Source: Rhizophlyctis rosea
Taxonomy: Eukaryota; Chytridiomycota; Chytridiomycetes; Rhizophlyctidales; Rhizophlyctidaceae
Length of the DNA stretch: 64,000 bases
Assembly (NCBI GenBank): GCA_027596075.1
Contig: JADGJC010000046.1
Location: 1-64,000 of the forward strand
Direction of reading: 5' to 3'
Shown piece by piece: positions 59,476 through 64,000 of the stretch (position 1 is the first letter of the stretch; every line of letters begins with the position of its first letter). The translations under genes and the position numbers were made by a program. The notes under the pieces were generated by a model, which saw nothing but the letters and a program-made list of their open reading frames with translations, ran no database searches and was not told where the DNA came from.

Positions 59476-61516
59476 CTACAAAGTGAGCTCCAATTCGCCC
59501 GAAGAATTACAGCTAGAGGCATAAGACAGTCCCTGACTGGAGCACGACGTTTGGAACCGTTTTATACCGTTCCTCCTACTAAGACTTTGCCTCCCACTAC
59601 CCATATCTTCACGTAAATTGTCTAAATCCCTCCCAGCGTCCACCAAGGCGCACACCGTGCCCAACCTTCCAGTGCTTTTCAACCAACTCTGGAACGCCGC
59701 CTCTACTTTGCTTTGGAAATCCTTCATGTCGGTTTCTTCGCGCTCCATTGCAGTAGATATTATCTCGCGGGTGCGGTGCGCTAGGGATATGGATGATGAG
59801 ACGTGGTGTGCGTATGGGTTTGGAAGGGTGAATGGTGGTTGGGGTGTTGATGTGGGGACGGCGTGGAGGAATGGTGTCGGGTCTGATGAGAAGGATCCGT
59901 CATCAGAAAGGGATGGCGAAGCGTTTTCCCAGGTGAATGGAAGCCGCTTCAGAACGAAATCTTCTGGTGGTAAGGCTACGACGCCGTGATCTATCGCATC
60001 CTTTCCGTTGTCATCACACAATACCTCCATAACCTTCCCTTTATCCACAACCACAATACTCTCCCATCTGTTGATAGCCCCACTAATCCCCGCCACCCGC
60101 ATATCACCCTCCATCCCTCCATACCAAACATTACAGGGCGCAACGGTGACCATAGTCGGCATAATTACCAAAGACGTCCCATCGTTTGCGCATTCGCCTA
60201 TGATTGGAGTTGCTATTGTGTGGATGAATAATTTGACGTCTTGGCATTCTTCTATGATTACTGTGCCGCAGATTGCCGAGAGGGTTATGCCTGAGCAGTT
60301 TTGAAGACGGATGATGGAGGCGACGGCGCTGACTGTTATGGTTGTGTTTGTGCAATCGGATATGGTGAGGGAGGAGAGAGGGGTGAGGATGTGGATGGTG
60401 GGAGTGGTGCAATTGTGGATGTGGAGGTGAAGGAGTTGTGAGGAGGATGATGGGGGGATGAGGAGGGTTCGTGTGTGTTTATTTGCTAGGAGTACTACCA
60501 ACACGAAAAAGGCAATTCTGGATGAATGCCATGTGCGCTTGATGCCGCGAAGACTCGTCAGCCTCACCATTGATTTCATCCACTTCCGTAAAATCCACGC
60601 TCCGCACATGTCGAATGCCGTGAATAACCCCATTTTTCGTACATTGAAGTTTATCGAACACCAGCGGTCGAGCTCGCATCATCCAGTTGACCCAAGCCGA
60701 TAGAACATGTAGCGTGATATCCTCCTCTCCATACACGTCCACAAACAAATCAATCGGTATAACCGGCACCCCACCACCCTTCAAACCCTGCACATCCCTC
60801 ACACTCCCCCCATCCCCACATCCATCCCTCACCCAACTCCTAAACTCATCCCTGAAAAGCGCCATAGTTTCACGATCCTGATACCCAACCGCCGTGTACA
60901 AAAAATTAAACACATCCGCAAAATCGCTGGTGACTGATGCTGTGGCCCTATCAGGTTTGCGCGTACGACCATACTTCAGAATATGAATGAGACGTAGCCA
61001 TTCCTCGCTTGTATTCCTCCAGTAGCCTGCAAGTGCGCAACGGCCTTTCAGATTCCGTTGTGGGTACCGCGTTTTGGAAGCGTTTACATCGTCATTCGAG
61101 TGTGACGTCGTGGCAACGTCGATGAAGAGCTGATTATGTAGGAGAAGTAGAAGGTACGAGGATGGAATATGAGCTGTGTCTAGCCATGAGTCGTCAACAG
61201 TAGATTCGCCGGTTGATGAAAGGCTCGTCGAGCACCGGTCTGGACCAACACTAAGTGCGAAAAGCTCGAAATACACTCGGGCGTGTTGTTTTGTGATTTG
61301 CAAGGTCCGGATAGCTAGATCCGTCCAGACCGCTTGAGAAAGGGTATTTCGGGCTGCTGGTGTGTTGGGAGGTGACGAGGCAGCGGGTTTATTGGCACGA
61401 AAGTGTGCATGGATAGCTGCTGCCAAGTTCAGGAGGGTTTGGGGGTTGTATGTTGGAGGGAGTATTGATGAAAAGAGGTATCTATCGTACAAGGAGTTGC
61501 GGAGATGAAGGGCCAT
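59476..61516 (-). CDS. TBCCD1: TBCC domain-containing protein 1 (TBCCD1)
   Basis: Two exons, 60568-61516 and 59476-60485, joined over an 82-nt intron with a GTGAGG donor and CTCCTAG acceptor. Length 652 residues. The N-terminal half is helical (WTDLAIRTLQITKQHARVYF; NQLFIDVATT; GVPVIPIDLFVDVYGEEDIT; LHVLSAWVNWMMRARPLVFD). The C-terminal half is a C-CAP/TBCC beta-helix: LLHLHIHNCTTPTIHILTPL, SLTISDCTNTTITVSAVAS, IRLQNCSGITLSAICGTVII, EECQDVKLFIHTIATPIIG and MVTVAPCNVWYGGMEGDM. In TBCC proper an Arg finger sits in this domain; TBCCD1 typically lacks it and I see none. TBCCD1 positions centrosomes, basal bodies and Golgi, which fits a fungus with flagellated zoospores. It is convergent with PCNA, 145 bp apart. 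Confidence 0.85.
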
Positions 61517-62434
61517 CGCGCACGTTTTTCAAATGTGGGGAAGAAAGGGTGGTGCATGAGTCAGACCTTCTTATATGTGATTCTGAGTTGGGAGAAGTGT
61601 TCGAAAAGATGCACGACACGCCATGACACCATGATGGAGGTGTGAAAATGAAATGGGGGAACGCGTTCACGTCAGGTGCAGGAATGACAGCTGGTGGCGT
61701 AGTCACTTGCTTACATCTGTCCCTTCCCCCACGAGTTCGTCACAGACAGCACAGCATACTACCCGTCCTGAAATTGTCATGAATGGTCAACTTTTTGCTG
61801 TATGATATAATAAAATGACGAATTTCCTGCGTTGTCATCCAAGGAGTATCATGATACGACTTTTGATCCTCTCATTCACAATCATCAGATTGAGTTCCCG
61901 CAGCCTGTATGAAGAAGCTTTATGGAGAACCTTGGACTACTGTCCGTGCTGGATTCCATTCACTACCACCAAGAATCAGTCCATGATCATGGCAAACTCT
62001 AAAATTTTTGATGGCAAGGAGTTCGCGGGATGAGTGTGGTTCTTGGTATAAGTTTGCGGCACAGCTCCTCAACAATGATTCACCCAGAAGCCACATCACG
62101 AAATTGCACCCCTTGAACCCTCGTGTTGGCCGTTCTCCTGCCGATCAGCTAGCCAATTTTACGCAACGACCAAGTTGGTGCAAGAGCCGAGTGTTGAAGG
62201 CACGGACATCCGCTGTAAACGTGAAATAATACAGGCAGAGTATTCGCACAACAGCGTTTCACCCCAGTTTACTAAAAGGTGATTTAGCATACTTGCGCCA
62301 GTGCTAAGACTAGTGGCTACTTTCGCCTATCCTGCACCTTGTGACGCACCTATCGTGCATCTGACCGTCACGTCTCCCCACTCCGATGCCTGAATAATCA
62401 GAACTCCTCTCTACCGAACTCCTCCCAAATTCTC
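61517..62434. promoter_or_regulatory. Divergent intergenic region, TBCCD1 (-) and Ser-rich protein (+)
   Basis: About 920 bp with no supported gene. Short plus-strand frames at 61815-62033 and 62008-62229 have no coding features. Confidence 0.4.
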
Positions 62435-63907
62435 ATGAGCACCTTCAACTTATTCTCCCACCATCCAAATGCCTCCCAACCGCGCTCCCATCACGGTTCC
62501 ATATCTCTCGTCAACCATTCTTCCGTCCCCCATGGACGGAAAGTAGCACCCGAGATCTCAACACCACAACCCCGACTATCCCTCCGTGCAGATAAAACAC
62601 CACATAGCCCAACCACCAATGGCCTGCTGCCCGCCCAATCTGCTCCGCATCTGGTGGGTGCACCGTTGCTCTTTGAGAGGGGAAGTGGATCAAGAATGGA
62701 TGTTGCGTCGACACGACGGGATGGGTCGGGGAGTTTGGGCGGATCAAATAGTTCGAGGGAGCGGGTTGCCGGTTTACTGGATGGGAGATCGAGCGGTAGT
62801 CTTCGGGATAGAGAGACCCCAGGGTCGTCTAAAGATCTATTGAGCAGTGGGGCACAAACACCATCGAGCGGACGGCGGAGCAATTTTCTCCTTGATGCTC
62901 CCGCTGGTGGGAGAGAAGCCAAACGGTCATTACTTGTTGGTGACGAGAAGGATAGCAAGAGGTTCCAGAGACGGACATCAGCACCAGATAGTAGCCGGAT
63001 GGTGGTACCGGACCTCTTTGGTGGGAGATCGGGACGGCGCGAATCAACATCTCCACACAACATGAGTCCTCAGATATCGAATTCGAGTCTTTTGTACAAG
63101 GAGGGAAGTTACGGGCGGTCCGCAATACGGCCTTCAGAGTCTCCTAAGGAATCCGGGACACCGCCACGTCGACTGTCTGAAGCTAGCAGAGTACGGGATG
63201 AGCCTGAGATGGTGGTTGCGGAACGCCAAGAGGAGGGTGTACATCTTATAGGGGTTAGAAAGGTATCACTGCCCGGATCACCACTTGCAGTGTCGGCGGT
63301 GCCAGAAAGGGTACGTGGATCAATGGATAGTAATGACTCGGGGGCGTCAGAAAGCTTGAGCCGAGCAGTTTGGTCAGGTGTTCGGTCAGGTGCTATGTCA
63401 CCCACATTTTCCGACGAACGACTAGACGAACTTGGCGCCCTCGAACCCTTACCATACAAATTCCTTGACCCTTCCGCGCACAAAGGCCACCAAATGTACA
63501 TGAATGCCGAAGACTTCGATATCCTTTCGTCGCGTTTGGCGGACATGGAGAGGGAGTCGGTATTTTCCAATGAGTCGTTGAATATGGGCGGCCTGTCACC
63601 ATTACCATTTGAGAAGAAGGAGGCGGCGAGATTAGAAGGTGTGATGAGGCGGGCATCAATGTCAATGACTCCTCCTACGGCAGGTTCCTCAACGGACTCA
63701 CATGCACCTGCACCAAAAACCACGGGACGGGAATGGGCGGCAGCGCAGGAGCGGGCAGCAAAGGCTGCACGGGAGGCTAGAATGTCCATTGCTTCGACTA
63801 CAGGGGGTGCTGGGAATGCGGAGGGGCCTAAGATAGATCCGGCAAAAGGAGGAAAGTCTACTAGAAGGACCATCCTTAGAAGTTGCTTTTCGTGGTGTTG
63901 TAAATAG
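62435..63907 (+). CDS. Disordered Ser/Arg-rich protein with C-terminal Cys cluster
   Basis: Single-exon frame of 490 residues starting MSTFNLFSHHPNASQPRSHH. The upstream flank is closed, so this start is reasonable. Most of the protein is low-complexity Ser/Arg/Gly with repeated basic phosphorylation-like sites (RRTSAP, RRLSEA, KVSLPG). A more ordered piece, LEPLPYKFLDPSAHKGHQMY then MNAEDFDILSSRLADMERES, lies at about residues 335-380 and may be a binding module. An Ala-rich helix, EWAAAQERAAKAAREARMS, precedes a basic linker and the tail RSCFSWCCK. Three Cys next to basic residues suggest palmitoylation and membrane attachment; it is not a CAAX box. No family recognised. The N-terminal style resembles the CNBD protein at 47.6 kb but without aligned motifs. 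Confidence 0.65.
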   Translation: MSTFNLFSHHPNASQPRSHHGSISLVNHSSVPHGRKVAPEISTPQPRLSLRADKTPHSPTTNGLLPAQSAPHLVGAPLLFERGSGSRMDVASTRRDGSGSLGGSNSSRERVAGLLDGRSSGSLRDRETPGSSKDLLSSGAQTPSSGRRSNFLLDAPAGGREAKRSLLVGDEKDSKRFQRRTSAPDSSRMVVPDLFGGRSGRRESTSPHNMSPQISNSSLLYKEGSYGRSAIRPSESPKESGTPPRRLSEASRVRDEPEMVVAERQEEGVHLIGVRKVSLPGSPLAVSAVPERVRGSMDSNDSGASESLSRAVWSGVRSGAMSPTFSDERLDELGALEPLPYKFLDPSAHKGHQMYMNAEDFDILSSRLADMERESVFSNESLNMGGLSPLPFEKKEAARLEGVMRRASMSMTPPTAGSSTDSHAPAPKTTGREWAAAQERAAKAAREARMSIASTTGGAGNAEGPKIDPAKGGKSTRRTILRSCFSWCCK

Positions 63908-64000
63908 AGATTCGGTTGTATATAGTTTAGTTTGTGTAGGTGTTGATAGCTGGTTGAATAGATTCAGTTGGCTGAGCGATTTTTGCCGCATCTGTGTTAT

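Overview
The window reads as nuclear DNA of a fungus, most likely a zoosporic (chytrid-type) fungus. All well-supported genes are eukaryotic and broken by short introns, mostly 53-125 nt with GT-AG ends. TBCCD1, a protein of centrosomes and basal bodies, is present alongside fungal-looking forms of PXA/Nexin_C, Sds3/Dep1 and Whi3-type RRM proteins. The lineage call is inference: there is no rRNA in the window and no search could be run. Exon boundaries were built by hand from reading frame, splice signals and family alignment from memory.

Layout. 1-4347 (+) is the 3' part of a surface PKD/REJ-like protein with a Ser/Thr minisatellite stalk. 5078-5544 (+) is a small coiled-coil protein. 6634-7734 (-) is an ESCRT-III Vps2/CHMP2 subunit. 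9080-10594 (-) is a secreted Tyr-rich repeat protein with four CBM10-like Cys modules. 11.6-18.8 kb (+) is an array of four F-box paralogues, each broken by a frameshift, a stop or loss of the F-box exon. 18.8-22.2 kb is gene-poor. 22.2-22.9 kb (-) is a broken Whi3-type RRM sequence.

22918-25480 (-) is a DUF676-type lipase. 26112-27992 (+) is the PP2A B subunit (PR55/Cdc55). 29547-32119 (+) is a fast-evolving repeat/coiled-coil protein with an apparent frameshift. 32.8-34.4 kb (+) is a decayed coding region. 34974-37990 (-) is a PXA/Nexin_C protein. 38680-45108 (+) is Nup155/Nup170. 45320-47002 (-) is a Nop12/RBM34-type RRM protein. 47563-50725 (+) is a double cyclic-nucleotide-binding-domain protein. 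51.0-51.3 kb holds a three-copy hairpin-containing repeat. 53163-55202 (+) is an Sds3-family histone deacetylase complex subunit. 55581-57742 (-) is a GOST-type seven-TM protein, 58178-59330 (+) is PCNA, 59476-61516 (-) is TBCCD1, and 62435-63907 (+) is a disordered Ser-rich protein with a Cys tail.

The genes do not form one pathway. The housekeeping block from 26 kb rightward is intact and ordered as divergent and convergent pairs (PXA protein/Nup155, Nup155/Nop12, Nop12/CNBD, GOST/PCNA, PCNA/TBCCD1). The left half is accessory, with surface proteins and the decaying F-box family. No clearly new system was found; the best leads are the F-box graveyard, the CBM10-like adhesin, the repeat/coiled-coil gene and the 51 kb repeat.
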